Assembly (NCBI GenBank): GCA_037783545.1
Contig: JBBELK010000162.1
Location: 496,001 to 560,000 of the forward strand
Direction of reading: 5' to 3'
Source of the DNA: Henricia sp. BOLD:AAB3569
Taxonomy: Eukaryota; Echinodermata; Asteroidea; Spinulosida; Echinasteridae
DNA length: 64,000 bases
Positions 24,592-37,832 of this stretch are shown in pieces. The first letter of the stretch is position 1. Every line of letters begins with the position of its first letter. Position numbers and translations under genes: made by a program. A model generated the notes under the pieces. It was not told where the DNA came from. It saw only the letters and a program-made list of their open reading frames with translations, and searched no databases.

Positions 24592-25115
24592 TGTTACAAT
24601 TCTATGTTTTTTTTTTACTGTTCACCATGTTCACGTAAAAACTGCAAAGAAATTAAAAGTAAGAATCCTATTTTGAGTAGAGGAACATCTAATGTGTTAA
24701 ATCTCAAATATACTCTACGAAAAGCACTATATACGAGCGCTGAATGCATATAATAAGACAATATGCGAATAAACATTATGCGGATAGGTCAAAGGTCATC
24801 CCGATCAAAGCACATGAGCACCACGCTTTCTCATGCACTCCGACATCAACACTTCACAATTAACAAATAATCGCTGTTAAATCTTGTCCAAAAACACCTT
24901 AAACTTCCACTTACGCAAATACCAGTTATAAAGCTAGGTTCTACAATAATGAAATTATCACATACCTCTGTCCTCAGGTCCAAGGTCAAAGGATATTCTC
25001 GTTAAAAAACGTCAAAAAGTTGGTGTGAAAGTGAGCAAATCATAACGCATCGTACATATCGGCAAAAAGGAAGCGAGGGACCGTACAAACTGAACAGCGC
25101 CACCAAGTGGCAACA
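24592..25115 (-). repeat. LTR of the second BEL/Pao element (3' LTR)
   Basis: Matches 31522-31759 joined to 36208-36483. In element orientation it starts TGTTGCCACTTGG and ends TTGTAACA. A purine-rich stretch (TTAGGGGAG) lies close to its inner edge. Confidence 0.8.
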
Positions 25116-26043
25116 TCTAGAGCAACTCGCCGGCGGTCACATGGCTCCCCTAATTTTACCTGAAAAATTACTTTAATTTAGAAAAAAACACTGAAACATT
25201 AACAGGGTTAACATATTTCTGCAAAAACATTTCGAACACAAAATGGTATCAATTAGCTGTCCCTTAAAGTCCAGTTCATGCTCAATTTGAGTCCTTTGGC
25301 TCCTCTTCGGGGTGTCCCCGGTCCAACAGCAGAACCACTTTGTGTATGGGTCTCTCAAAGGTTGATCGTCCAGTTAGGAGTTTAACCTTCCGGGTAAGAC
25401 CGTCTGAACTGGGATATGTCTCCAGAACACGCGATAGTTTCCACTGGCATCTCGGTGTGGTGTCATCTATCATCATGACAACATCATCTTTCTCAAGATT
25501 TGTCTGGGGCTTCATCCACTTTTTCCTCTCCTGTAGTGTCGACAAGTATTCAGATTTCCAGCGCGACCAAAACTGGTTGGAGAGGTACTGGACCCTACGC
25601 CATCTGCGTTGACAGTATAGATCTTGCCTAACAAATATTCCTGGAGGGGGGAGAACTACTCTTCCTTTCAGTGTCAACAGGTGACTTGGATTCAGAGGTT
25701 CCTAGGCATCTGGGAATTTTGTGTCAATGTAAGTCAAGGGTCGGCTATTCACTATTGTTTCAGCCTCGGTCATGAGGGTTCTAAGTAGCTCATCGTCCAA
25801 CTGATATCCGTTCTGCTGTAGAAGGGCTGTGAAGGCTTACGAATCGAACGTATCATTCGTTCCCAGGATCCTGCCATGTGGCTGGCAGCAGGAACATTCA
25901 TCTTGAATGTTACCCAATCGCAGTTATCCTTAAGAAGCTCTTGAGAGATCTTGAATTGATTCATTTCCGCAAGTGCCTTGTCAAGTTCGTTTTTTCCACC
26001 GACGAAGTTTGTCCCTCTATCAGAGCGAAGTTGTCGCACTACA

Positions 26044-26063
26044 CCCCCCCCCCCCCCCCCCCC
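26044..26063 (+). repeat. Poly-C tract
   Basis: A homopolymer run of about 20 C inside the second BEL/Pao element. Confidence 0.95.
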
Positions 26064-29000
26064 GGCAGATAAATCTTCGATAGGCATTCAGGAAAGAGTC
26101 TGTGCTGAGAGAATTTGCAGTTTCAATGTGAACTGCACGGGACACCATACAGCTGAAAATAACTCGCCATCTCTTCAGCTCCTTCCGACCTTCTCGGATG
26201 ACAAAGGGGACCAAAAAAGTCGACCGCACTGTATGTAAACGATGGAGAAGGTTCCAGTCTATCTTGGGGAAGTTCACCCATCTTCTGACCACAGGGTGCG
26301 CCTCTCAGTTTCCGGCAAGTTACACACTTCCAAATGTGGCTTGTAACCGCAGCTCTTGCTCCGAGGATCCAATATCCACTCTGACGAATACTATTCAGCG
26401 TCATACCGCGTCCAGAATGAGAACACTGAACATGGAAATGTTCAATTACTAGGTCAGTCACATGACCATGACGTGAGAGTAGGATTGGATGCTTAAGCTC
26501 CTCTGTTACGGGCGCATGCTTAATACGTCCACCTACTCTGAGCAACTTGTGTTCATCCATGATTGGGTCCAGTGTACACAGCTGACTTCCCTTGCCCACT
26601 GAATTCCCTGCAGATGTGTCATCATCACATCCATCTTGTTTGCTGAGAGATTGGACTCCCTTAAGAAACGCCTGTCCCTGAACTAAGCGCAGGATCAATC
26701 GTTCAGCCTTCTGCAACTCACCTACATTGATAGGGACGTAGGCATCTTTGGCGGTACCTGAATCACTATTCTTGATGGTGCGATCTTGAAGCTTCTTCAT
26801 GAATCGCAGACACACTGCAACTGCTCGCTTCAGACATAACAAATTTGAGAAGTACTCAAATCTTTTCAACATACCTGGGAAGTTGGACTCTTCGGCTTGA
26901 ACGTTGAAGGTACATGTAGATGCTGTCTTTACCTCCGGATCGGACGGACTGATCTCAGTATGTTTATCTCGTGGAAGGATATCAGTCGTCTGCAAGAATT
27001 CAGGGCCACTCCACCAGAGTTCACTTTTGTTGAGTGCCTGAGCAGGAAGGCCTCTAGAGGCAGGATCTGCCGGATTGATCTTGCTGTCGATGTGTCGCCA
27101 GTCATCAGGTGTGGTGTAATCTCGAATTTTGTGTACACGGTTGGCGACGAAGATGTGAAACCTCTTGCCGTCATTCGCGATGTATCCAAGCACTACTTTG
27201 CTATCCGTGTAGAAGAAGTGCGTCAAATTCTGGTATTCTAGTTCCCTTGCAAGGAAGGTGCTCACTTTGACAGATGTGACAGCAGCTGTGAGTTCCAATC
27301 GAGGTATTGTTACTGGCTTCGATGGAGTGACTCTGGACTTTCCCATAACCAGAGTTGTAGATGTAGAGTCGTTGTCGTCTATCAGCCGCAAGTAGCTACA
27401 CTGACCATAGCCTTCAGTACTGGCATCTGAAAAAAATATGCAACTCAGCGGCCTTAATGACACCAAAGTTCTCAGATTTGTAACATCGCGGGATCTTCAA
27501 AGAAGCCAAATGGTGGATGTCACACTTCTACTTCTTCCATTCTGCTGTGATCGCCTCAGATACTGGGTCATCCCATGCATATCCATCTCTACACAAAGTT
27601 TGCAGGATTCGTTTTCCCACAAGCAGCACTGGTGAGACAAGTCCGAGGGGGTCAAATATGGAGCCAACACTTGACATGATGCCACGACGAGTAACTGGTT
27701 TGTCATCAAAGTGGACTCGGAAATGGAACGTATCGGATTCTAAGCACCACTGTACTCCTAAAGTGCGCTCAACTGGGAGACCTTCGGAGAAAACATCGAC
27801 ATTCTGGACATCTTTGGCACGTTCATGAGGTGGTATGTCCTTTAATACTTTTTGTCGTTTGCGATGAACTTGTGGAGGTGAAATCCACTCTTCTCGCATA
27901 CCGGGGTAGCTCTCTGCTATCCTTTATCAACTTTAAGGCTTCTTCTGCAGTAGTGACCGACTTCAATCCGTCGTCGACGTAGAAGTCTTTCTTCACAAAG
28001 TCTACTACCGTTTTCCCATGGCTGTCTTCACAGGCATCGGCGGCACACTTCAGTGGAAGATTTGCACACGCTGGAGAGGAAGTAGCACCGAATAGGTGTA
28101 CTTTCATTCTATATTCGCTTGGCGACTTCTCCATCTCACCTCCCTGCCACCACAAGAACCTGAAGTAGTTGCGGTGTTCCACATTGACGACAACCTGATG
28201 GACCATGCCCTCAATGTCACAAGTAAAGGCAACGTAATCCTTCCGGAAACGGCAAAGTACTCCAACGAGATTGTTCGTCATGTCTAGTCCCTGCAACAGA
28301 TGTCTATTCAACACTTCACCCTCGTATTCGGCACTGCAGTCGAAGACGATCCTGATTTCGTTCGGTTTCTTGGGATGATATATCCCATGATGAGGTATGT
28401 ACCATACCCTTCCGTCGTTGAGGAGAAGCCCATCTTCAGGAACCCGTTCGGCGTAGCCTTGGTCAAAGATGTTATCCATAAAGGCCTTGTAATCGTCCTT
28501 GTACCTGGCGTTACCCAACATCTTTGTTTTTAGCTTGTTCAGCCGTCTTAGTGCCATTGGCTTGTTGTTAGGGAGCAGGATGTCATTTGTTTTGAAGGGT
28601 AGTGGCATCTTAAAGTGGCCATCTTCTCGTTTATGTATCCCATCCATCATCTCCTGCATGAACCGTCGATCAGCTAGGGAAACTTTCTCTTCGCTGTTCC
28701 TTTCACTGAAGTCTATTTCAAACATTTGACTAACTTGAAGGGGGGTTACTTCTTTCACTTGGGTTCGAAAGGCAAAGCAGCGTTGTGATTGTGAAGATGA
28801 AGTTGAAATTCCATAAGCATCGTTGCCGTCACTACCATGGTGCATCATCCCGACCACTCCCCATCCAAGGGCTGTTCGGACTGCATAGGGGTCATCCTCC
28901 TTTCCATGGACGACATCTCTTGGTTTTATAGCACGGCTCACGTTGCAGCCTATTAATAGCCCTATCTCTAAGTAGGGAGGCAGCAGATTGCCGATGTGTC

Positions 29001-30800
29001 TCAGGTGGGGCCACTTCTTCACTGTGTCAGATCTGGGAATTTGCTGACTATTTGCATTGATAGAGTCTCTTGAGTATGTAGCTGACAATGGGATTTCTGT
29101 GTCTTCAGTCAGGCCTCTGACCACCAGTCCTTGAACCTTTCTTGACGGGATGGTTCCTTTGGCTAGTATTGTAGACAAGCTCAAATGGACTGACTCTCCA
29201 TCGATGCCAAGACGTTCTAGTGTTGAGTCGGAGACAAAGCAAGCATCCGGATGCTCATCCAGAAGGGCATAGACTATGACCTTTGTGCTTGGGTCTTTCT
29301 CGTGATGAAGCACCACCGGCACAATCAGGGTGTGGAAGCAACTTTGTCCAGCACTGACCGCTTGAACTCTATGTGTAGTCGATTCAACAACTACTACTTC
29401 TTTGTTGGTGTCATTGTAAGTCTTCACTTCGGGCATGGATTTTGTGAAGTCATGAAGAAGTGTTGGGTTATAGCGGCTACAGTTATCACACTGTTTCTTG
29501 TACCGACAGTCTTGACGTCTGTGTCCCCACTTCAAACATCCAAAACAGAGGCCATTCTTTCTGATGAAGTCTTGTCGTTCATTGAGTTTCATCGCACCAA
29601 AACTGGTACAGGTTTCCAGCTGGTGTTGGCCTTTGCACAGGGGGCAATTTTGTGCAGGGTGTTTCTCTTAAGAAAGAACTCTGCTCTTCTGGGGACTAAA
29701 CCATTTATTTGGGGGCATTTCTTCAGCCTTTGAAGTGAAGCTCCTTACCATCCCTGACTTCATGGGTTTGGCGGCTCTGGTTTCTTCTCGCTTTTCTTCA
29801 TTCCGTTTATACTGAAAGGGGCTGCAAGCGTGCGTGCCTCCTTGGCTATGAACTTACACAGCTCAGCAAAGGGTGGATAGTCATCTTTCTCGACGCCTTC
29901 TTTGTCATACATCCATTGTTCTACTTGGCGGAACCATCGCATCTGTACTTGTCTAGGTAGTTTCTCTATTATTTTCTTGTGATCGGCCGGGTCATCAAGA
30001 ACTTCTCGTAGGCACTGTCATTGTTCAGAGCAAGCAGTCCTTTGATGCACTCTGGAGCCTCACCATCAGTATATTTGACAAGATAATACAGACGATCAAT
30101 GGCCGATGAATATCGCTGCTCTACGAGGATGAAGAAGGAATTCATCCATACTGGAAAGTCGAACACGTTGCCCTTAAATACTTCGGGCTCTCTTTTGGGC
30201 AGTTTCTCCTCCCGTCGTGTAAGCCACATCAGTTGCATCAGGTTTTTCGAGTTTACGTGATGTACAATTTCCAGTCTGCAAAGTAGATACAAGGGGCGGG
30301 GCTTCAGGGGGGACATCATTAACTTCCCTCATGTCATTATTCGTATTCTCAGGCATGGGGTTCAGCATGGTTTGTTGCTGACCGGCATTCGGTGAACTTT
30401 CAAGGAATGATCCCCTATTAAAGGGCCCGTCAATTCGGGGCATCGGATATATCTGAGAAGATCCGTCTTCATACTTGTCTAATACTTGTAGCCTGGCACT
30501 GCTCACATCGATTTCCGTTTGGAGTTTCAATTGCTTTGCTCGCCTTCCAAGTTCGAGGCGGGAAATCTCTATCTGGTCTGCCAGTCGTTGGTTTTCCATT
30601 TCAAGTGACCGTCTCGACAAGTCAAGCTGGTGCATTCTATCAATTGCTGCAGATCTTGCAGTAAGCTCTGCTCTTTTCTGCTCCTCAGTGATGCGAAGCA
30701 GTTCGGTCTTTGAATGTCTGGAGCTGCCTCTAGAAGCACGGGAACGGCCGCTGCCATGACTGATAATGGAGGCTGATCCACCAACAGGTATGTCTTCTGT

Positions 30801-31471
30801 ACTTTTAGAAGGCTAAAAGTGTTTATATTGGGACGTTATCATTTTCCATATAACACTTTTAGCCCCTTAACATTATAACCCCATTCGCTATCGTGAATTT
30901 TGCTGCACACCCTCAAGAGTCCAAATACACGTATGAAAATTCTTACCGTAAATTCCAAATCAGACATTTAAAAGCACACCATGGAGGTCCTTGTAATCTC
31001 AAGACTTCTGTACCTTTGTCATTTACTTCCCCACGCGTTGTATATGAGCGAGAGCAGCGTAGCGCACAGGGGGCCAGTCTAGGCTAAACAAAATCCATCC
31101 GCGTTGGTGGGACTACTTTCCTTTTGACGCGATAGTAGCGAAGTCAAGTCTCCCGTCTGTTCCAGATTTGTCGATTTTACTCCAAATTTTGCTCTCTTTT
31201 ATCCTTTTTTGATGTTTGAGTCATCATGGACAAAGAACGACAAGGGTACAGAAGTCTTGAGATTACAAGGACCTCCATGGTGTGCTTTTAAATGTCTGAT
31301 TTGGAATTTACGGTAAGAATTTTCATACGGGTATTTGGACTCTTGAGGGCGTGCAGCAAAATTCACGATAGCGAATGGGGTTAGAATATGTTAGGGGGCT
31401 AAAAGTGTTATATAGAAAATGATAACGTCCCAATATAAACGTCAAAAACAACACATTTAGCCTTCTAAAAG
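30801..31471. repeat. 670-bp MITE with long inverted repeats
   Basis: Ends CTTTTAGAAGGCTAAAAGTG / GCCTTCTAAAAG. The inverted arms extend about 220 bp (30801-31020 and 31245-31471). The direct repeat TATGTCTTCTGT lies on both sides (30789-30800 and 31472-31483). It sits between Gag and the 5' LTR of the second BEL/Pao element and is non-coding. Confidence 0.9.
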
Positions 31472-31521
31472 TATGTCTTCTGTGTCTGTCATCCTTTCCC
31501 AAGAAGAGTTTTTACTGTGGC

Positions 31522-31759
31522 TGTTACAATTCTATGGTTTTTTACTGTTCACCATGTTCACGTAAAAACTGCAACGAAATTAAAAGTAAGAATCCTATTT
31601 TGAGTAAAGAAACATCTAATGTGTAAAATCTCAAATATACTCTACGAAAAGCACTATATACGAGCGCTGAATGCATATAATAAGACAATATGCGAATAAA
31701 CATTATGCGGAGAGGTCAAAGGTCATCCCGATCAAAGCACATGAGCACCACGCTTTCAC
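31522..31759 (-). repeat. LTR of the second BEL/Pao element (5' LTR), first piece
   Basis: Inner part of the 5' LTR, continuous with 36208-36483 once the inserted 4.4 kb element is discounted. Confidence 0.8.
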
Positions 31760-31861
31760 AATAAGCGAGTTCGGCATTTCGATGCGCGCAAAGGATTGTG
31801 GGTAATGTCAAAGGTCAAGAGTTCCTAACTTTCGCTGCTGACTGTGTTATCGCTATGCTAT

Positions 31862-32413
<552 letters not shown>

Positions 32414-33345
32414 GCGGACACGATGGACTGCGGTCTTATAAATGCTCCCTAAGATAACAGAATAAGGCAGGTCCTAAATTATTAGCATTATTGTTTTGTT
32501 TTATACTACCGAAAGTGTTTCTGCAGCATTTCCCGATCCTGGAATGCGCAATAAGCCGGGAAAACCACGATAAAACAGACCGACTTTTCGCGACTCGTTG
32601 ACATTGATTTAATAACGCGAAGAACCCTGCTTTATTAGCTCGGTCCACGTCCAGACATGGAGGAAGAAATGTGTTTTCTTCCTCCATGGTCCAGAGACGT
32701 ATGGAGAAATATTTGTGCATATTTGTCTACTAATATCCACTACAGCTGTTTTCGCGAATGATTTGGGAGTGACTATAACTTTATCAGATGGCAACCTTTA
32801 CTTTTTAAAGTGAATTTAGACCTTGAAAATGTTTTTAAAAAAACATTTTTGTCAGCACTTTTGCAGAAATTTGGGGATCCTCAACAGAAACTCGGAACAG
32901 GCATGCAACTTCTCAGCTAATCAGCGGATTGCCTCTTTTTTGTTTCCTCACCTATCTGATAATTTTTTTTAAAATACTGTAGGCCTACAAAGATGAAGAT
33001 TCTGTGCATTTTCCTCCTTTTTTGTAATGACAGCTACACACCTGTAAGAAATATTATCATGCACATTTCTCACCAAACCAAAGCTTTGGGAAAACTCTCA
33101 AATGGTCTTGAAAGGTTTTTCCTTTGAAAAATTGTGACATTTTCCACTCTTAATTTTGAGTTTATCATCAAATTAAAATTTTTCCCGCAGAGATTGTTTA
33201 AATTTATTTTGTCTCTTGCACAGGCATGATGCGCCGGGCGACAACATGTTGAACGTAATCCTGATCCCGTCTTGCACCTTGGTATGAACTTCATTCTGCT
33301 CCATCAACATCAGAGCGCCCATTGCCAAAAAGAGAAGGTGATCCA

Positions 33346-34689
33346 CAGCGTTGGAGGTCTCGAGGCCGGCCTCGGCCTCGAGGCCGGCCTCGAGGCCGAT
33401 TTTTGAGGCCTCGGCCTCGGCCTTGGCCTTGGACGTTGATGGTCTCGGCCTCGGCCTTGGCCTCGGAGCTTTCCGGCCTCGTGAAACTGGTCGAGGCCGG
33501 CTCGAGGCCGCCCAATTTCCACCAATTCAAATTTGTTTTCTGTTTCAAATTATTTATATTTTATTACCATATTAAAATTCCCGAAAGGCTGCAGTAATGG
33601 GTTCCTTCTGTGTCTCCCCTCCGTGTTAAACGAAATGAAAAAATACAGCACGCACGATCGAATGAATAAACTGGAACCCCGGCCTACAGTCGTACAATTA
33701 CCGGTATGTACAATGTACACGTACGTTGCGTGCGTCCCTAGCATCATAATTTATGGACTTCTTTTAGTCCTCGGCGACCCAGTCGGCAATTCTACTCCCG
33801 CTATAGACTGGCTTCTGGTCCACCACGTCACCCATAAACTGTCACTCCTGTTTCATTGCACTATGCATCGCACATACTCACTGCATCATCTTCTTGTTAT
33901 ACAACCAGTCTAACTCCCGCTTCGCACTGGTTTCCGCTCTACGGTGTGCCTGAACGTGTGCAATAGGTACAGGGAACCTTCGCTGTACTGCGGATGCGTG
34001 CGTACATGTATGTACGTTCGCACAGTACATAATCACTCTGTACATGCATCACGCACTAACCGCTAACAAAACCTTGATAATTGTTTAAAATGTCTTCAAA
34101 TTCCCGGATCATCCAGTTCGGGTTTGTCAACCACGAAGAATATGAAGAAAAGGGGAAAAGAAAACATAGAGCCTCCTGCAAGTTTTGCAAGGCAAAGTCT
34201 CAAAAACTCAGCGAGTTCTGCGGCACGACATCGAATTTTACAAGGCACCTTCAACGTGTTCACAAAGCAAAGTAAGTGTGTTCTTTACGTTCACAGGTTG
34301 TTTTGTCTCCTTGTTTTTGCCTAATCCTAGCTGTCATTTTTAAAATTGTTGGAATTTTGTTCATATACATTGAACAAAGATTTCCTCCTGGAATCAACAC
34401 ATAATGTAATTTTAAGATATACTTCCCACTTGCACTTTTGTTGCAAATGTTGCTTTTCTGTAGAAAAATCATGTTTTCTTCTTCAAAAATTGCCTTCAGT
34501 TTGTTTTTTTATATATGTGTGTGTGTACATAATATAACCGGCCTCGGCCTCGGCCTCGGCCTCGGACACTTTGGCCTTGGCCTCGGCCTTGGCCTCGAAT
34601 GCTGTGACTCGGCCTTGGCCTCGGCCTCGGAGACCCATGACTCGGCCTCGGCCTCGGCCTCGGAGGTTGCGGCCTCGACTACAACCCTG
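33346..34689 (+). mobile_element. hAT transposon copy 1, internally deleted, keeps the 5' exon
   Basis: Starts CAGCGTTGGAGGTCTCGAGG and ends GACTACAACCCTG, with a perfect 8-bp target duplication GTGATCCA at 33338-33345 and 34690-34697. An 8-bp duplication and CAGGGTTG-like ends are diagnostic of hAT. Both subterminal regions (33355-33500 and 34540-34680) consist of GGCCTC/GGCCTTGG repeats, probably transposase-binding sites. The only recognisable coding piece is a BED zinc-finger exon at 34090-34271; the catalytic region and the hAT dimerisation domain are missing. It shares about 640 bp of its left end and its right end with 39424-40640. Confidence 0.92.
34090..34271 (+). CDS. BED zinc-finger exon of the hAT transposase
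   Basis: Starts MSSNSRIIQFGF at the ATG at 34090. A BED-type finger follows: CKFC, about 18 residues, then HLQRVH, giving Cys-x2-Cys ... His-x4-His. BED fingers bind DNA and form the N-terminus of many hAT transposases. The exon ends in a GTAAGT donor (GT at 34272-34273), so the full transposase gene was split by introns. No partner exons are present in this copy, so it cannot encode an active enzyme. Domestication as a host gene is conceivable, but the clean target duplication around the element argues for an ordinary transposon copy. Confidence 0.8.
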
Positions 34690-34984
34690 GTGATCCACTT
34701 ACAGGGTTGCCAGTCTTTAAACCGAAATGTGTGGAGTGGGTTAAATGCTTGCATGGACTTGTACAAACAACAAAACAGTATTTTGAGAAGGTTAATTGTT
34801 TGATCACTCCTTCCCATAATGCAGTTTGTCTTTTGTACAATTTCACTCAAGTACTAAAGTAGCATAAATTGGCAATAAAAGTATGTATAACAGTTAAAAC
34901 CTTCAGTGGCAACTTCCTTTGTTTTGATAAATCCGAATTTATTTATTGTCAGATTTATGAGTTATAATTAAGAAAAAAGGTACA

Positions 34985-35340
34985 ATGTAGTCTTTCCAAA
35001 GCATACCAAAGATCTTTATTATTTATTAGTGTTGCCAAATAAAACGTCTATAAAAACTATTATCCAAACCTGGAAAGAGTAACTTATTTAACACACACAT
35101 ACATACGTTTATGTAACCTATATTTTCATATTTATGAGTTACAGTGTATATTTAAGAGAAAATGTCTCTCCAAAGCATACCAAAGATCTTTTGTTAGTGT
35201 TACCAGAGAAAACGTTTATATTTTCTATAACCTGAAAAGAGTAACTTATTTAACACATGTATGTAAAGTAACTTATTTGTTTTCAGTACCAAAGATGTTT
35301 ATTAGAGTTACCAAAGCAAAACTTATATATTATCTACATG
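34985..35340 (+). repeat. Degenerate tandem repeat, about three units
   Basis: Three diverged copies of a unit containing ACCAAAGATCTTTATT, GTTACCAAA and, in the first two, AAGAGTAACTTATTTAACAC, starting near 34995, 35170 and 35285. Confidence 0.6.
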
Positions 35341-35658
35341 TACATTTAATATGCATACGTGTAGTACTTTATGTGCATTTTTACATTAAAGTCTTGAAAT
35401 TGTCATACATTGTATATGTGCACAACGTTTTATGAAGATCCCTTAAATAACAATGTTGTAGTGGCCTTGGCTTATTTAGTTTATTGGCGAAGATTGAATA
35501 TAAACCATGGTTAGGGCAAATATTTTAAAAAGCGATAACCAATTTTTACAATATTGGATGTCTTTTCTGGTGCTATGACAATATACCACACTCGTCTCAA
35601 ATACAAAACCAGCCTTTGTTCAACATTTTCATGACTTATATGGTACATTCTGTCAAGG

Positions 35659-35750
35659 AGAATGGACGAGAAGTGTAGATTCTTGAAAATAATGGGCGAG
35701 GCGAAGCCGAGCCCATTATTTTCAAGAATCCACACTTTCGAGTCTATTCT
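35659..35750. repeat. Hairpin with 40-bp arms
   Basis: The arms AGAATGGACGAGAAGTGTAG...AATGGGC and its diverged complement are separated by GAGGCGAAGCCGA. Probably a small MITE. Confidence 0.8.
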
Positions 35751-36207
35751 CCGCCTTAATCCATTTCACCGCCCCGGAACAAAGAAACGCGGAAGCAAGT
35801 CATTGTGTCAATAGTTTCAGAAGTTGCCGATACTGTCGAGTATGCCACTGCTTTTCCTCGCTAGCACTTGGAAGAACAGGTACATTCAACTGTGTTGCAG
35901 CAGCAAAGGCTAATGCAGTGCAAGTTCTTTCCGTCCCGTTCGTTTCAGTCCTCTGATCTATCCGCCAAAAATCTCTTTAAAGCCTCAACTTTCCAACGCA
36001 GAAAATCATCCAAACCAAAGTTCTTATACTGTGCGTCACTCATGTTAAGTTATAACCACGTATAAAGAAGAAAAAGCTGAAAAACGAGACATTTGAACAC
36101 GCGAGTATGCACAATCGTATGCGCGCGTGCAGGCACGACCGGAGTTTAGGAACTCTTGACCTTACCCACAACCCTTTGCGCGCATTGAAATGCCGAACTC
36201 GCTTATT

Positions 36208-36483
36208 AACAAATTAACACTTCACAATTAACAAATTATCGCTGTTAAATATTGTCCAAAAACACCTTAAACTTCCACTTACGCAAATACCAGTTATAAA
36301 GCTAGGTTCTACAATAATGAAATTATCACATACCTCTGTCCTCGGGTCCAAGGTCAAAGGATATTCTAGTTAAAAAACGTCAAAAAGTTGGTGTGAAAGT
36401 GAGCAAATCATAACGCATCGTACATATCGGCAAAAAGGAAGCGAGGGACCGTACAAAATGAACAGCGCCACCAAGTGGCAACA
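36208..36483 (-). repeat. LTR of the second BEL/Pao element (5' LTR), second piece
   Basis: Outer part of the split 5' LTR. It matches about 24840-25115. Confidence 0.8.
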
Positions 36484-36497
36484 TCTAGAGCAACTCG

Positions 36498-36814
36498 ACT
36501 CGCAAGGGTGACTCGTCGTTAAAGGAGCGTGTTCAGTACAAAATGGGTTTCGTTTGTCTGTTTTAACTTCAATGAAAATACCTCCCAAAAATAATATCGA
36601 CGGGAAAAAAAATTAAATGCAATCCCAGTATGGTTAGTTACTGCACTGTTCTAAAGAACCAGATAAATTATTTTGCAAAACATCGGTCTTTTTCCGGCGA
36701 TATCCTTAAAATACATACGGATTGAGAACGCGAAATTTCAGAATGGTTCATGAGAAAAATATGAAAATTATATGGTATCAACATGTCCAACCCTATTGAA
36801 AAAAATGGGGGTGT

Positions 36815-36852
<38 letters not shown>

Positions 36853-37240
36853 GGTGGGGGGGGGGGGGGGGGGGGGGGTGAGTGCTCAAAATGGAGATAT
36901 GGACACGCGTCTTTAAATAGCGCAGATCACATTTTTGAGCCACCCATTTTTCCATGGAAGTTGAGATTTTTATAATCAAATTGTCTGTCAATTTTTCTCA
37001 TTAACATAAAGAAATTTCACGTTCCTCAATCCGTATATATTTTAAAGATATCGCCGATGTTTGGCAAAATAATTTATCTGGTTCCGTAGAACAGTGCAGT
37101 AATTAACCTTTTTTTGCTTCCACATCAAACTGGGGATTGCATTGAATTTTTTTCCCCGTCGATATTATTTTTGGTTAAAACAGACAAACAAAACCCATTT
37201 TTTACTGAACACCTCCTCACAGCGAGTCCACCCTTGCCCC
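36498..37240. repeat. MITE with poly-G centre
   Basis: Arms of about 250 bp (36498-36770 and 36985-37240) are diverged inverted repeats, for example AAAGGAGCGTGTTCAG against CTGAACACCTCC. The centre holds an extreme G-rich tract. TTAAAGGAG near the left end recalls the TTAA-flanked MITE at 45675-46035. Confidence 0.8.
36806..36880 (+). repeat. G-rich tract, about 75 bp
   Basis: Almost pure G with a few T residues (GGGGTGTGGG, GGGTTGGTGGG). It is strongly G-quadruplex-prone and a likely site of sequencing or assembly error. Confidence 0.9.
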
Positions 37241-37349
37241 ATAACTATTATTTTCTGACCTTCATCCGTCGCGCCGTAGCCTTTGGTGTGGTATGGTTTA
37301 TTCAACTATGTCACGCCTAAATAAACAAAGGAGAAACGCGGTTATCATT

Positions 37350-37832
37350 GGGGGCGTTCGAGATGCCGACACCGGGTAACACCAACTTACACCGAGCGTT
37401 CTTTTAGCCATCACGTGTTACACGAGTCTGCGCCGGTGGCAGCCACCACTATCTCGCGCGGGGCGGGTCTGTGTGTAAAGCAAGGTGTAATGACGTCACC
37501 TAGTAACCGCGAGTAGTAAATCATGGCGGACAGTTTGGAATCGTGACGTGAGTACGAAGAAAAACACATATTTATGACACAAAACAGGAGGGAATAGGGC
37601 CGTAAATACATTTTGCTGAATCAGTAGATGTTTGTGGACATTGACAAAGTTTATGTTGTATTTTAGGGCAACTATTTTTGCGTGGCGTCTGCTTCATTTT
37701 TCATCCTGAGTCAAACGATAACGGCGTTAATAAAGCCCCACCCGGCAACAACCTTCCCAGAATTCAAAGCGATCGAGACCCGGCTGCCCGGTGTAAACCC
37801 CCTGTTACCCGGTGTAAGCGTCTCGAACGCCC
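37350..37832. repeat. 480-bp MITE
   Basis: Ends GGGGCGTTCGAGATGCC / GCGTCTCGAACGCCCTA with further paired blocks (ACCGGGTAACA, TTACCCGGTGTAAG). It interrupts the right arm of the outer element; the left arm (about 24555-24580) is the empty site. Confidence 0.85.

Noticed and set aside
33291-33600. Arg/Pro/Ala-rich frames in GGCCTC sequence (also at 34480-34850 and 39390-40650)
   Set aside because: They are translations of the GGCCTC subterminal repeats of the hAT elements, with no domain structure.
36668-36991. Proline-rich or glycine-rich frames
   Set aside because: They are products of the poly-G tract.
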